Positions 1-8,228 of a stretch of 41,120 nt of DNA are shown in pieces. The notes beneath the pieces were generated by a model that was given only the letters and a program-made list of their open reading frames with translations, was not told the DNA's origin and did no database searches. A program made the translations under genes and the position numbers. Within the stretch, counting starts at the first letter, position 1; every line of letters begins with the position of its first letter. The DNA comes from a virus: positions 1-41,120 of IMG/VR virus record IMGVR_UViG_3300040751_002580; one strand, 5' to 3'.

Positions 1-528
1 GTTTATGCAGATAATTTCCAAGGTACAGCTACTAAAGCAACTACACTTGATGTAGGTGGTACAGGACGAAGTGCAAGTACAACTGCAACTGCTAATACTA
101 TTGCAGCAAGAGACAGCAGTGGAAATCTAACAGCAGTAATTTTTAGCGGTACCGCAACAAAAGCTCGTTATGCCGACCTTGCAGAAAAATACACAACTGA
201 TCAAGAATATCCAGTTGGAACTGTAATGGCAATAGCAGGAGCATCAGTTGATGCTGAAGCAAGAGCAGCAAAAAGCTCAGATATTGCTGTAGGTGTAATT
301 AGTGAAAACCCAGCATATTTAATGAATAGCGAAGCAGATGGTCAAGCAATTGCTCTCAAAGGTCGTGTGCCTGTAAGAATTAAAGAACCAGTGTCAAAAG
401 GACAGCCTGTTTATGCATGGGACGATGGTGTTGCAACAACAACAGCAACTAGAGCATTAGTAGGAATAGCATTAGAAACAAATACTGATCCTGCAGAGAA
501 ACTTGTAGAGTGTATTTTAAAGACATAA
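1..528 (+). CDS. Phage virion/tail-fibre-like protein, C-terminal part (5' truncated)
   Basis: The reading frame is open from base 1, so the gene starts before the window; 175 residues are visible. The visible part begins with Gly/Thr/Ala-rich stretches including GTATKATTLDVGGTG. It then carries GTATKARYADLAEKY near residues 52-66, a block I recognise from C-terminal regions of structural proteins in T4-like marine phages. The last 100 residues resemble a compact beta-rich capping domain (EYPVGTVMAIAGAS, then VGIALETN and a final VECILKT). An internal ATG at 226 is not a likely start because the homologous-looking block lies upstream of it. The neighbouring genes are also tail-type proteins, which supports a virion role. 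Exact position in the virion (tail fibre, baseplate or capsid decoration) cannot be told from this fragment. Confidence 0.75.
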   Translation, partial: VYADNFQGTATKATTLDVGGTGRSASTTATANTIAARDSSGNLTAVIFSGTATKARYADLAEKYTTDQEYPVGTVMAIAGASVDAEARAAKSSDIAVGVISENPAYLMNSEADGQAIALKGRVPVRIKEPVSKGQPVYAWDDGVATTTATRALVGIALETNTDPAEKLVECILKT

Positions 529-533
529 ATATA
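523..533 (+). promoter_or_regulatory. Candidate T4-like late promoter
   Basis: The sequence ACATAAATATA overlaps the stop codon of the preceding gene and lies 23 bases before the ATG of the next. It matches the T4-type late -10 box TATAAATA in seven of eight positions. No -35 box is expected for this class. The same 11-base string occurs again at 15016-15026, upstream of another gene. Confidence 0.5.
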
Positions 534-555
534 CGTAGTTAATTAAGGATTAAAT

Positions 556-1521
556 ATGGCCGTAAACGACATTATATCAGCTGCACGATACAATACAATT
601 CAAGGTAGAATTTCTGCTTTACTTGGAGTTGGTAGTGGCGATAAAGGTTATAATAATACAGTAGCAAGTTATGCTGTTCCGGTTAGTAGCGAAGTTACTG
701 CCGAACACATGGATAACTTAAAAACCGATTATACTAAAATTTATGTACATTTGTTTGGATCATTACCAGGAGGATTAATTTCTCAAGCAGTTAATACTCG
801 TGTTATAGGATCAGAAACTGGAATTGTATGGGATGACTTGTACGCAGAATACGAAACAAATATTTCAACTTTAGAATCAAATAGATTTTTAATAGATCCA
901 AATTATGTTGCATTAGAAAGTGCAGGTATTAACAGTACTAGAACCACAGTGTGGGGAGGCAGTGCATTACCTCAAAGCGTAACACACGAATTTACAGTAA
1001 CTTGGTCAAGTGCAAATGCTCGCAGAGGATTTTTTAATGCAGGCGGCGAAATACGTTTTAGCGGAAGTTTAACTCACAGTTTAGGTCCTACAGACCCCGA
1101 TTATCAAAAAACTGTAGATTGGTCGAGTATGTTAAGTGCAATGCAAACTGTAAAATTTAATTATACATCAACTGACAGTTATAACTTGAATAGCACCCCA
1201 GATGACGTTTCAGATGATAGTGTTAATGGAGCCGGTGTAGGAACTGCAATAGGCAATTTAGATTTAACAAGTTCGTATCAAACTATCTACACAAAAACCG
1301 GAAGCGGTGTGTATGTAGATAACGAATATACTATACAAGCAAAAAATGATTCAAGTAACAAAATAAGATTTTTAGTTACTTTTACAGATGATGCAAATGG
1401 CACCGGCGGAGCCGACGAAAGAGTAAATGGTACCCTTGTTAGTACTATTTCTCATCTAAGAGCCGATGGTGCGTATGTTACAAATCCTGCTCCTAGTTAT
1501 TCAACTGTTAGCAATCTTTAA
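556..1521 (+). CDS. Tail-fibre-like structural protein, paralogue 1 (321 aa)
   Basis: The protein starts MAVNDIISAARYNTI, and the next gene starts MAVNDPISSTEYNNI, so the two are paralogues. Both also share a central block: AGGEIRF here near residues 161-167 and AGGELRF in the partner, followed by a DW...ML/ILSAM motif. The composition is rich in Ser, Thr, Gly and Asn with no signal peptide or membrane segment, as in phage fibre proteins. The start is supported by AAGGA at 543-547, eight bases before the ATG. A late-type promoter lies just upstream, which fits a structural gene expressed late. Family membership is by pattern only; a precise virion location is not visible. Confidence 0.7.
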   Translation: MAVNDIISAARYNTIQGRISALLGVGSGDKGYNNTVASYAVPVSSEVTAEHMDNLKTDYTKIYVHLFGSLPGGLISQAVNTRVIGSETGIVWDDLYAEYETNISTLESNRFLIDPNYVALESAGINSTRTTVWGGSALPQSVTHEFTVTWSSANARRGFFNAGGEIRFSGSLTHSLGPTDPDYQKTVDWSSMLSAMQTVKFNYTSTDSYNLNSTPDDVSDDSVNGAGVGTAIGNLDLTSSYQTIYTKTGSGVYVDNEYTIQAKNDSSNKIRFLVTFTDDANGTGGADERVNGTLVSTISHLRADGAYVTNPAPSYSTVSNL

Positions 1522-1556
1522 TTGACAAAAGTTAAATTGTAATGTATAATAAATAC
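1522..1556 (+). promoter_or_regulatory. Perfect sigma70-type promoter overlapping a late-like box
   Basis: TTGACA at 1522-1527 and TATAAT at 1545-1550 are separated by 17 bases, an exact match to the bacterial housekeeping promoter consensus. The -10 hexamer runs into TAATAAATA (1548-1556), which resembles the T4-type late box. Expected start of transcription is near 1557, leaving about 20 bases of leader with GAGGA at 1566-1570 before the ATG at 1578. Confidence 0.75.
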
Positions 1557-1577
1557 ACTATAACTTGAGGAACAATT

Positions 1578-2672
1578 ATGGCTGTTAACGATCCAATTTC
1601 ATCTACAGAGTATAACAATATACGTCAAGCAATTGCTGCTCGTGTTGGCGATTTTGGAACATGGACTGAGCATAGTATTGCAACAAGTACTACTACTAGC
1701 GGATACGGAAGAAATTTTGTAAGTGATATTGTTGTCGGCGGCAGCACTCCTGGAGTTAGTGATAGAGTAACAAGTGCTCAAATGTTTGATTTATATCTTG
1801 ACCTACAAGCAGGATATGTTCATCAAACAGGTTCGCAGAATACTACAATTTTACCTCCAGCATTTGTAAATGATACAAGTGTTGAATTTGCTGATATAAC
1901 TGATTTTAACACAATAGCAAATGCAGTTACTTCTTTTAATCATTCGTCAACTGATTTTGATAGTTCGAGTTTTACTACATCGTTGTTAAGAACTACGTTA
2001 GGAGTTAGTTGCACTAGTACTAGAAATGGTACAACTAATCCCTGGGGAACAGGTGCTACTGCAACAATTACTCATCGTGTAACTGTAAATTTTGGAACAC
2101 ATAATGCACTTTTATACTTTATGAGCGCCGGAGGTGAACTTCGATTCGATGCAAGTCTAACAGGCGGCACAAGTGGAACTGCAAATACCAAAGATTGGGA
2201 CTGGGCACAAATTTTAAGCGCCATGGGAACAATACGATTTGGTAGAGTCGGTAGCAATTGGCGTACAGAAAGTGTCGGAGGAACAGGAACAGGGTCATTG
2301 GTTAGTGTTCTTAGTACCGGCGCAGTGCCAAGTACTGTTATCTTTACAAAACAAGGCGGTGTATCTACTGCGGCTGCACCAACTCTCACAGCAGTGTATG
2401 ATAATAACGCATACAGAATTAAAGCTAGTACAAATACTGCATTTGCAACTGCTACGCAGTTAATTTTCCAAATTGAATTTGATGATGCAGATCTCGGTTC
2501 CGGCAGTCAGTCAGAAGGTGTTAATGATCCTGTTGACGAACAAGTTACAGGTAACGTAACTAGCAATGTGTATACATATACGCCGTCGAGTGATTTTGTA
2601 ATTGATGCGGTTACCTATCCTGCAATACAATTGCCAACACCATCTGGCACAGTTAATTCTTCGCTAGTTTAA
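1578..2672 (+). CDS. Tail-fibre-like structural protein, paralogue 2 (364 aa)
   Basis: This is the paralogue of the preceding gene: same MAVND...IS...YN.I N-terminus and the same central AGGELRF and ILSAMGTIRF blocks near residues 190-220. The middle and C-terminus have diverged, with Ser/Thr/Gly-rich strands and no charged clusters or membrane segments. A strong promoter sits directly upstream and TTGAGGA precedes the ATG. Tandem duplication followed by divergence is typical of phage adhesion proteins, so a host-contact role is possible, but that is inference. No enzymatic motif is seen. Confidence 0.7.
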   Translation: MAVNDPISSTEYNNIRQAIAARVGDFGTWTEHSIATSTTTSGYGRNFVSDIVVGGSTPGVSDRVTSAQMFDLYLDLQAGYVHQTGSQNTTILPPAFVNDTSVEFADITDFNTIANAVTSFNHSSTDFDSSSFTTSLLRTTLGVSCTSTRNGTTNPWGTGATATITHRVTVNFGTHNALLYFMSAGGELRFDASLTGGTSGTANTKDWDWAQILSAMGTIRFGRVGSNWRTESVGGTGTGSLVSVLSTGAVPSTVIFTKQGGVSTAAAPTLTAVYDNNAYRIKASTNTAFATATQLIFQIEFDDADLGSGSQSEGVNDPVDEQVTGNVTSNVYTYTPSSDFVIDAVTYPAIQLPTPSGTVNSSLV

Positions 2673-2683
2673 CCAATCTTAGC

Positions 2684-2712
2684 TTGACTTTTAATTATAG
2701 AACGTATATACT
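2684..2712 (+). promoter_or_regulatory. Sigma70-type promoter
   Basis: TTGACT (2684-2689) and TATACT (2707-2712) are 17 bases apart, each one mismatch from consensus. It lies in the gap after the second structural gene and should start RNA near 2719, before GGAG at 2723 and the ATG at 2735. It would drive the run of overlapping genes from 2735 to 7607. Confidence 0.6.
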
Positions 2713-2734
2713 ATAACTCTAATGGAGATTTAGT

Positions 2735-3082
2735 ATGGATGAGCGTTTAGAAAAGGCGTTAGATATTAGTAACTATATGGTTACGCTGAACAATCAAAAA
2801 AGAATTTTAAAAGAACAATACCAAGAAAACTTAGTTCATTATTTTAATGGTGGACAGTTTACAGTTACACAGCAGTTGATTAGCTTTTGCCAAAGTTTGA
2901 TTAATATGCATCAAACTGGCACTATTTTAATTGATGATAATAATTTGCCTATTGAAGTTGACGATGTAGAAAAATTTGCAAGTGAAATTTACAGTAAGTA
3001 TTTTGAAGCAAGTAACAAATATATGGCAGAGTATAACAAACTAAAGAAAAGTAGATCAGTTGAAAGTATAATTGAAGTATGA
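2735..3082 (+). CDS. Small helical protein of unknown function (115 aa)
   Basis: I do not recognise a family. The protein is charged and mostly helical by residue pattern, beginning MDERLEKALDISNYMVTLNNQ and ending in a Lys/Ser/Glu-rich tail. No signal peptide, Cys cluster or membrane segment is present. The start has GGAG eight bases upstream of the ATG. Its stop overlaps the start of the glycosyltransferase-like gene as ATGA, so the two are probably translated together. In this position, between tail genes and glycosyltransferases, it could be a small structural or accessory protein. Confidence 0.65.
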   Translation: MDERLEKALDISNYMVTLNNQKRILKEQYQENLVHYFNGGQFTVTQQLISFCQSLINMHQTGTILIDDNNLPIEVDDVEKFASEIYSKYFEASNKYMAEYNKLKKSRSVESIIEV

Positions 3083-3921
3083 GTAGAGGTGTAGTACTCT
3101 TTGCTAGTAACAACAATATGATGAATTATGTAAAGCAAGCTAATTGGCTTGCATTACGTATTCGCAAGTATATGGACTTGCCCACTACATTAATAACTGA
3201 CGTAGACATAGAATCTAAATTTCCTAGTTATGTAAAAAACTTTGATCAAATTATAAACGTCAACAGTCTAAAGTTACAGTATGCTAACAAACGTTATCAT
3301 GATGGTAGTATTTCAAACAGAGTGCTATCGTTTAATAATGGAAATAGGGCAACTGCATATGAATTAAGTCCGTACGACGAAACAATTGTAATGGATACTG
3401 ATTTTGTAATTAATAATGATATTTTACTTAATTGTTTTTCGCAAAATAAAGATTTTTTAGTTTATGATCGAGCAGTACATTTAGGCGTATATACAGAAAC
3501 TTCTGAATTTAAAAACATCAGTGATACAAGTGTAAAGTTTTATTGGGCAACAGTTTTCTTTTTTAGAAAAACAGAAGAAAATAGAATTTTCTTTGATTTA
3601 ATAAATCATATACAAGAAAATTATTTGCATTATAGAAGTGTGTATCAATTTAAAAGTAATGTATTTAGAAATGATTTTGCATTTAGTATTGCAATACATA
3701 TAATGAATGGATATCAAAACGGAGATTTTGCAGGTAGATTGCCTGGTATACATTATTACTGCATTGACAAAGATGTATTACAAAGTGTAAAAAATAATAC
3801 ATTTACAATACTAGTTGAAAAACCAAATAGACTAGGCGAGTACACATTAGTAAAATTTAATGATAGTAATTTGCATGTTATGAACAAGTTTAGTTTGGAG
3901 AGAATAATTGACAACGAATAA
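3079..3921 (+). CDS. GT-A-like glycosyltransferase, DTD motif (280 aa)
   Basis: Residues 100-108 read DETIVMDTD: a hydrophobic strand ending in the D106-T-D108 metal-binding motif typical of GT-A-fold (GT8-like) transferases that use nucleotide-sugar donors. A conserved-looking N-terminal strand (VVLFASNNNMMNYVKQANWLA) resembles the start of the next gene's product (FTMLAQNSDFDYVRQACLAA), so the two are tandem paralogues. No transmembrane segment is seen, so the enzyme should be cytoplasmic. It may glycosylate phage proteins or surface glycan precursors. The acceptor and donor are not predictable. It overlaps its upstream neighbour by 4 bases and its downstream neighbour by 14. Confidence 0.65.
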   Translation: MSRGVVLFASNNNMMNYVKQANWLALRIRKYMDLPTTLITDVDIESKFPSYVKNFDQIINVNSLKLQYANKRYHDGSISNRVLSFNNGNRATAYELSPYDETIVMDTDFVINNDILLNCFSQNKDFLVYDRAVHLGVYTETSEFKNISDTSVKFYWATVFFFRKTEENRIFFDLINHIQENYLHYRSVYQFKSNVFRNDFAFSIAIHIMNGYQNGDFAGRLPGIHYYCIDKDVLQSVKNNTFTILVEKPNRLGEYTLVKFNDSNLHVMNKFSLERIIDNE

Positions 3922-4753
3922 TTTCACAATGCTGGCTCAAAACAGCGATTTTGATTATGTGCGTCAAGCATGCCTAGCTGCTATGAGTATTCGTGCAACA
4001 AACAATAATGTAAGCATATGTTTAATAACCAACGATCCTGTGCCTGCAAAATACAAACAGTTATTTGATCATATTGTAGAGATTCCTTGGGGAGATCACG
4101 CCGAACACGAAGATTGGAAAATTAGCAATCGTTGGAAAATATATCATGCCATTCCATATGACGAAACTGTTGTAATTGATACAGATATGTTAGTGTTACA
4201 AGATATCAGCAGTTGGTTTGACTTTCTGCGTAACTATGATTTATTTTATACAAGCAAAGTTTACACATACAGGGGCGAAGTTGTAAACAATAATTATTAT
4301 AGAAAAGCATTTACTAAATTTAATTTACCTAATCTATACAGCGGATTTCATTGGTTTAAAAAATCAGAATTACCTCATGAATTTTATACATGGCTAGAAA
4401 TGATAACAAACAATTGGCAGCAATTTTATAAAGCTCACGCTGGCGGAAAAACTTTTCAAAAAACTTGTAGTATGGATTTAAGTGCTGCTATTGCTGCAAA
4501 AATTATGAATATTGAAACTCAAATTACTAATCCAAATGTGATGTATCCAAGTTTTGTACACATGAAACCTAAAATACAAAATTGGAATCAAAACTTTGCC
4601 GATCGATGGCAAAGTAGAGTTGGTGTTTATTTGGGCGAAGATTTAAAATTAAAAATAGGAAATTTTTCTCAAAGTGGAGTATTTCATTATACCGAAAAAG
4701 ATTTTTTAAATAATCGCATTATTAATATTTACGAAAAACATTTAGGAATATAA
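3908..4753 (+). CDS. GT-A-like glycosyltransferase, DTD motif, paralogue (281 aa)
   Basis: The motif DETVVIDTD at residues 85-93 aligns with the motif of the preceding gene, with D91 and D93 as the likely metal ligands. Later elements include YSGFHWFKKSEL near 136-147 and VHMKPKIQNW near 217-226; a Gly/Phe-His pattern and a late His are usual in GT8-like enzymes. The start codon appears to be TTG at 3908, because GGAG at 3897-3900 lies seven bases upstream. The nearest ATG at 3929 has no ribosome-binding site. The gene overlaps the preceding one by 14 bases. Function as a sugar transferase is a family-level call; substrate unknown. Confidence 0.65.
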   Translation: MTTNNFTMLAQNSDFDYVRQACLAAMSIRATNNNVSICLITNDPVPAKYKQLFDHIVEIPWGDHAEHEDWKISNRWKIYHAIPYDETVVIDTDMLVLQDISSWFDFLRNYDLFYTSKVYTYRGEVVNNNYYRKAFTKFNLPNLYSGFHWFKKSELPHEFYTWLEMITNNWQQFYKAHAGGKTFQKTCSMDLSAAIAAKIMNIETQITNPNVMYPSFVHMKPKIQNWNQNFADRWQSRVGVYLGEDLKLKIGNFSQSGVFHYTEKDFLNNRIINIYEKHLGI

Positions 4754-4754
4754 T

Positions 4755-5318
4755 ATGCAAGTTACAATTATTACAGATAGATATGTGCATTTTGACAGCA
4801 ATGGTCAAATTACTAAAATATCAAGAGAACCTGACAACATTGACGAAAGTGTTAAAGTAGAGTTTGAAAAAGTAAAAGGGCTATTGCAGGGTAGAGAGTC
4901 GCTGGTCGACTATAGAGTTGAATACGATTTCTTAGAAAAGAAATACATTTTAAAACATGTAAACACTTGGAAAGAAGATCAACTCAAGGATGCATTTATG
5001 CTTGAAATACAAAACGATGTTAATCCAGATGTTACCATATTACAAGACAAAGTTAATAAAACATGGAAACTTGTGTTAGGAAACGATTTGCAAAAAGCTA
5101 TGAAAGAGCAAAATCTAATAATTGATCCAACTGTGCAATGTTATAGTGTAACAAAAAAATATGACCCTAATGTTTTATACAGACTTTTAAAATTTAAAAA
5201 ACAAGACAATGAATATGTAGTACCTTTTGAAAACGACTTTGAAGTTGACACACTTGAGTTATCAATATATACTACACGTAAGTTTTCTACATATTCATAT
5301 GAGGTAATTGATGACTAA
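4755..5318 (+). CDS. Unknown protein (187 aa)
   Basis: I do not recognise this protein. It begins with a short beta-strand pattern (MQVTIITDRYVHFDSNG) and continues as a charged soluble protein with Glu/Lys-rich segments. There are no Cys clusters, nucleotide-binding motifs or membrane segments. It starts one base after the stop of the glycosyltransferase gene and overlaps the next gene by 8 bases. It therefore belongs to the same transcription unit. Placement between two glycosyltransferase-type genes suggests an accessory role, which is only contextual. Confidence 0.6.
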   Translation: MQVTIITDRYVHFDSNGQITKISREPDNIDESVKVEFEKVKGLLQGRESLVDYRVEYDFLEKKYILKHVNTWKEDQLKDAFMLEIQNDVNPDVTILQDKVNKTWKLVLGNDLQKAMKEQNLIIDPTVQCYSVTKKYDPNVLYRLLKFKKQDNEYVVPFENDFEVDTLELSIYTTRKFSTYSYEVIDD

Positions 5319-6234
5319 AACATTTCGTGTAATTGACTATGACATAATTTATCTTAGTTACGACGAACCTAATGCAGAACAAAACTATGCAGATTTGTGC
5401 AGAAAGGTTCCGTGGGCAAAGCGTGTACACGGTGTAAAAGGCAGCGACAGCGCACATAAAGCAGCCGCACAACAAAGTGAAACTGATCGTTTTATTACTA
5501 TTGACGGCGATAATCGTATCCGTGACGACTTTTTAACACAGTCAATTGACTTTGACGAAAATGTTGATTTAACAAACAAAGTTATTAGTTGGACTGCTGA
5601 AAATGTAATTAACAAACTAAAGTATGGCAATGGTGGCATTAAATGCTGGCCCAAAGAGCATGTGTTGAACATGCGTACACACGAAAATGCTGATCCATCT
5701 AACCCTCACGCACAAGTAGATTTTTGTTGGGATACAGAATATGTTCAAATGAATGGAACATTTAGCGATATCTACAATAATGCTACGTCACAACAAGCAT
5801 GGCGAGCCGGCTTTCGTGAAGGTGTTAAAATGGCATTAGATCGCGGACTTCGTGTAAGTGTAGAAGACTTTCATAAAAATCATTGGAAGAATTTACATCG
5901 TTTGTATGTTTGGCTAATGGTAGGTGCAGATGTAGAAAACGGACGTTGGGCAATTTACGGTGCAAGAGAAGGTCTGTATAAAACAATGTGTACTGATTGG
6001 GATTTTGTAAATGTGCGTGATTTTGAATGGCTGAATAATTATTGGGATAGCAAAGATATAGACGAAGATCAAATGGAAGAAGACACTGTTGACTTTGGTT
6101 ACAAGTTAATTGAAGAACTCGATTTACCTATTGCTGCTGAACCTCTAGACGGTAATCAAAGTTTGTTTTTTAAGACAGTTTATCAAAACCCTGCACGTGA
6201 TAACAGCAAACAATTTTTGGATAGAGAACAATAA
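5311..6234 (+). CDS. Glycosyltransferase-like DGD-motif protein (307 aa)
   Basis: The N-terminal domain reads DIIYLSYDEPNAEQNY (11-26), then RVHGVKGSDSAHKAAA, then FITIDGDNRI with D65-G-D67 as probable metal ligands. The layout (first strand, helix, substrate loop, acidic DxD-type motif) matches a GT-A-like nucleotide-sugar domain. The same block occurs in the second half of the protein encoded at 10439-11473. The C-terminal half contains W-rich helical segments (AWRAGFREGVKMAL; FEWLNNYWDSKD). I chose the ATG at 5311, with GAGG at 5301-5304, over the in-frame TTG at 5308. Overlaps its upstream neighbour by 8 bases and shares one base (TAATG) with the radical SAM gene downstream. Catalytic activity is inferred. 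Confidence 0.55.
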   Translation: MTKTFRVIDYDIIYLSYDEPNAEQNYADLCRKVPWAKRVHGVKGSDSAHKAAAQQSETDRFITIDGDNRIRDDFLTQSIDFDENVDLTNKVISWTAENVINKLKYGNGGIKCWPKEHVLNMRTHENADPSNPHAQVDFCWDTEYVQMNGTFSDIYNNATSQQAWRAGFREGVKMALDRGLRVSVEDFHKNHWKNLHRLYVWLMVGADVENGRWAIYGAREGLYKTMCTDWDFVNVRDFEWLNNYWDSKDIDEDQMEEDTVDFGYKLIEELDLPIAAEPLDGNQSLFFKTVYQNPARDNSKQFLDREQ

Positions 6235-7607
6235 TGGAACGTAGCGAAAGCGAAGAAATCAAACGCATTGATGCTATAACACAAGAAATTTCTCCTACGT
6301 TTTGTTTTGCTAAATGGTATCATGCAAACATTTATTTTCAAACAGGCGAAACACACAGTTGTTATCATCCAGCACCTCACAAGATTGATACAGCACCATT
6401 GTTAAACAATCCTAGTGCTATACATAACACTGCACAAAAGAAACAAGAACGTGCTGCTATGATGAAAGGCGAACAGCCTAGCGGATGCAGCTATTGCTGG
6501 AAAATCGAAGCACTAGGAAAAGATTACGTTAGCGATCGTAAACAGCGCAACCAGACTATTTTCTTTAAAAACAGATTAGCCGCAGTTAAAGAAGGCGGCG
6601 CAGAATTTGATGTAAATCCAGAATATTTAGAAGTATCGTTTGGAAACGAATGTAACTTTCGTTGCGGGTATTGTCATCCTAAAGCAAGTAGCAGATACTA
6701 TCAAGAGATCAAACAGCATGGCCCGTATACAAATGTAAAAAATCACAGATGCGATATTGATTGGTTTCAAATATTTGAAGAAGAAAATAACCCGTATCTT
6801 GATGCATTTTGGCGTTGGTGGCCTGAACTTAGTAAAGAGCTACATATTCTGCGTATCACAGGCGGTGAGCCTACAATACAACAAAGCACATACAGATTGT
6901 TTGACATGCTAGATGCAGATCCTAAGCCTAACCTTGAATTAAACGTTAACAGCAACTTAGGCGGCAAACCAAAGCAATTAGAAAAGTTTACCAATCGTGT
7001 AAATGACTTGCTAACAAACAATAAAATTAGACGTTTTAAGTTGTTTACAAGCATTGATACTTGGGGATCTCGTGCAGAGTATATTCGTGATGGGTTGGAC
7101 ATTGAAGTGTTTGAGCGTAATCTAGATTATTGGATGCGTAACACAACTGCACCAATGACATTAATGATTACATTTAATATTTTTAGTGTAACTACGTTCC
7201 GTACACTACTTGAAAAAATACTCGAATGGCGGGCTAAGTACAACGATGTAGAAACATACCGCTGGCAGCGTTTAGGATTTGATACTCCGCATTTAAAAGA
7301 ACCATTGCAGTACGATATTAATATTTTGCCTAAAAATTATATGAGCTATATGCATGACCATTTGCAATTCATTAAAGAAAATGTAGATGACAATCGCAAA
7401 GATGCATTTAGTACTATTGAGTATGAAAAATTTCGTCGTGTAGTCGATTACATGAATACTACAGAATATCCATTAGAAAAAATTATTCAAGGACGTAGAG
7501 ATTTTTATAATTTCTTTACTGAACAAGATCGACGTAGAGGAAATGATTTCCAACAAACTTTTCCTGAAATGTCAGACTTTGTTAAGCTCTGCAAAGAATA
7601 CATCTAA
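6234..7607 (+). CDS. Radical SAM enzyme with N-terminal twitch-type domain (457 aa)
   Basis: The radical SAM cluster motif is C140-NFR-C144-GY-C147, followed by the TGGEP motif that contacts S-adenosylmethionine. An N-terminal domain carries four further cysteines: C24, C43 (TFCFAKW and HSCYHP) and the pair C85/C88 (GCSYCW). This order is what I know as the 'twitch domain-containing radical SAM protein' type, with an auxiliary iron-sulfur cluster placed before the core. It is the most upstream of nine such proteins in the window. The enzyme should cleave SAM to a 5'-deoxyadenosyl radical; substrate unknown. Its 3' end overlaps the convergent gene by 36 bases. Confidence 0.85.
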   Translation: MERSESEEIKRIDAITQEISPTFCFAKWYHANIYFQTGETHSCYHPAPHKIDTAPLLNNPSAIHNTAQKKQERAAMMKGEQPSGCSYCWKIEALGKDYVSDRKQRNQTIFFKNRLAAVKEGGAEFDVNPEYLEVSFGNECNFRCGYCHPKASSRYYQEIKQHGPYTNVKNHRCDIDWFQIFEEENNPYLDAFWRWWPELSKELHILRITGGEPTIQQSTYRLFDMLDADPKPNLELNVNSNLGGKPKQLEKFTNRVNDLLTNNKIRRFKLFTSIDTWGSRAEYIRDGLDIEVFERNLDYWMRNTTAPMTLMITFNIFSVTTFRTLLEKILEWRAKYNDVETYRWQRLGFDTPHLKEPLQYDINILPKNYMSYMHDHLQFIKENVDDNRKDAFSTIEYEKFRRVVDYMNTTEYPLEKIIQGRRDFYNFFTEQDRRRGNDFQQTFPEMSDFVKLCKEYI

Positions 7608-8192
7608 CGTTTCTTTGCTTTCGGGCCATTGTTGTTGTTGAAACGTTTCCCACCAATTTTCTATATTAACTTTCCAAAAGTATTGAAAGTGTCCGCGATA
7701 TTCTAGTTCTATAGGTTCGTCTAACAATCCAAGTTCTCTGAGTTTAGGACAATATTTTTGATGAACTATTTTTTGACTACCCACACTGCTAGGATGACTA
7801 CTAACGTACATTGGGATGTCTAACCCAACGTATTGCAATCCAACCGCATATAAAAATTGGTGATTAATATGATCGTGACAGTTTTCTGCATTCATACTTC
7901 TTAGTCCAGATATTTTTCTAGGACCTTCGATGCGATTGTTTATTACACACATACGAGCTGCAATTCTATAAGCGTCTTTGCCTAGTATTCCTAAACTGCG
8001 TAAACGATGTGTTACAAAATTACCAACTATATTATCATTATTGTAAAGAAGAAAAAGTGTTGCATCATCTTCCGATTGTAAGTAATCAATTAGCATTTCT
8101 TTACTGCTATTGTTGGTAAACTTTTTAGATTTAGCATCTCTGAACCACTGATCTAAATCTTGTGTTCCGTTATAAATTTCGAGCTTCCACAT
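7572..8192 (-). CDS. Unknown protein, possibly acetyltransferase-like (206 aa)
   Basis: I chose the ATG at 8192 (protein start MWKLEIYNGTQDLD) because AAGAGAAAAGAAA precedes it. An upstream ATG at 8234 would overlap the divergent desaturase gene. The segment LFLLYNNDNIVGNFVTHRL followed by an Arg-rich strand (YRIAARMCVINNR) looks like the central strands of GNAT acyltransferases. The acetyl-CoA-binding Q/RxxGxG/A loop is not evident, so this is a weak suggestion. A His-rich helix NCHDHINHQF lies near the middle. The gene is a lone leftward gene between rightward ones and overlaps the radical SAM gene by 36 bases at its 3' end. Confidence 0.5.
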   Translation of the reverse strand: MWKLEIYNGTQDLDQWFRDAKSKKFTNNSSKEMLIDYLQSEDDATLFLLYNNDNIVGNFVTHRLRSLGILGKDAYRIAARMCVINNRIEGPRKISGLRSMNAENCHDHINHQFLYAVGLQYVGLDIPMYVSSHPSSVGSQKIVHQKYCPKLRELGLLDEPIELEYRGHFQYFWKVNIENWWETFQQQQWPESKETLDVFFAELNKV

Positions 8193-8228
8193 TTTCTTTT
8201 CTCTTAAATACAGTATAATGGAGGTACC
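8193..8228. promoter_or_regulatory. Divergent intergenic region with extended -10
   Basis: The 36-base gap between divergent starts contains TATAAT at 8214-8219 for the rightward gene, followed by GGAGG at 8220-8224 just before the ATG at 8229. No good -35 box is visible 17 bases upstream. On the other strand, TATACT (8217-8212) could serve the leftward gene, also with a poor -35. A very short or absent leader is implied for the desaturase gene if the TATAAT is used. Confidence 0.35.
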
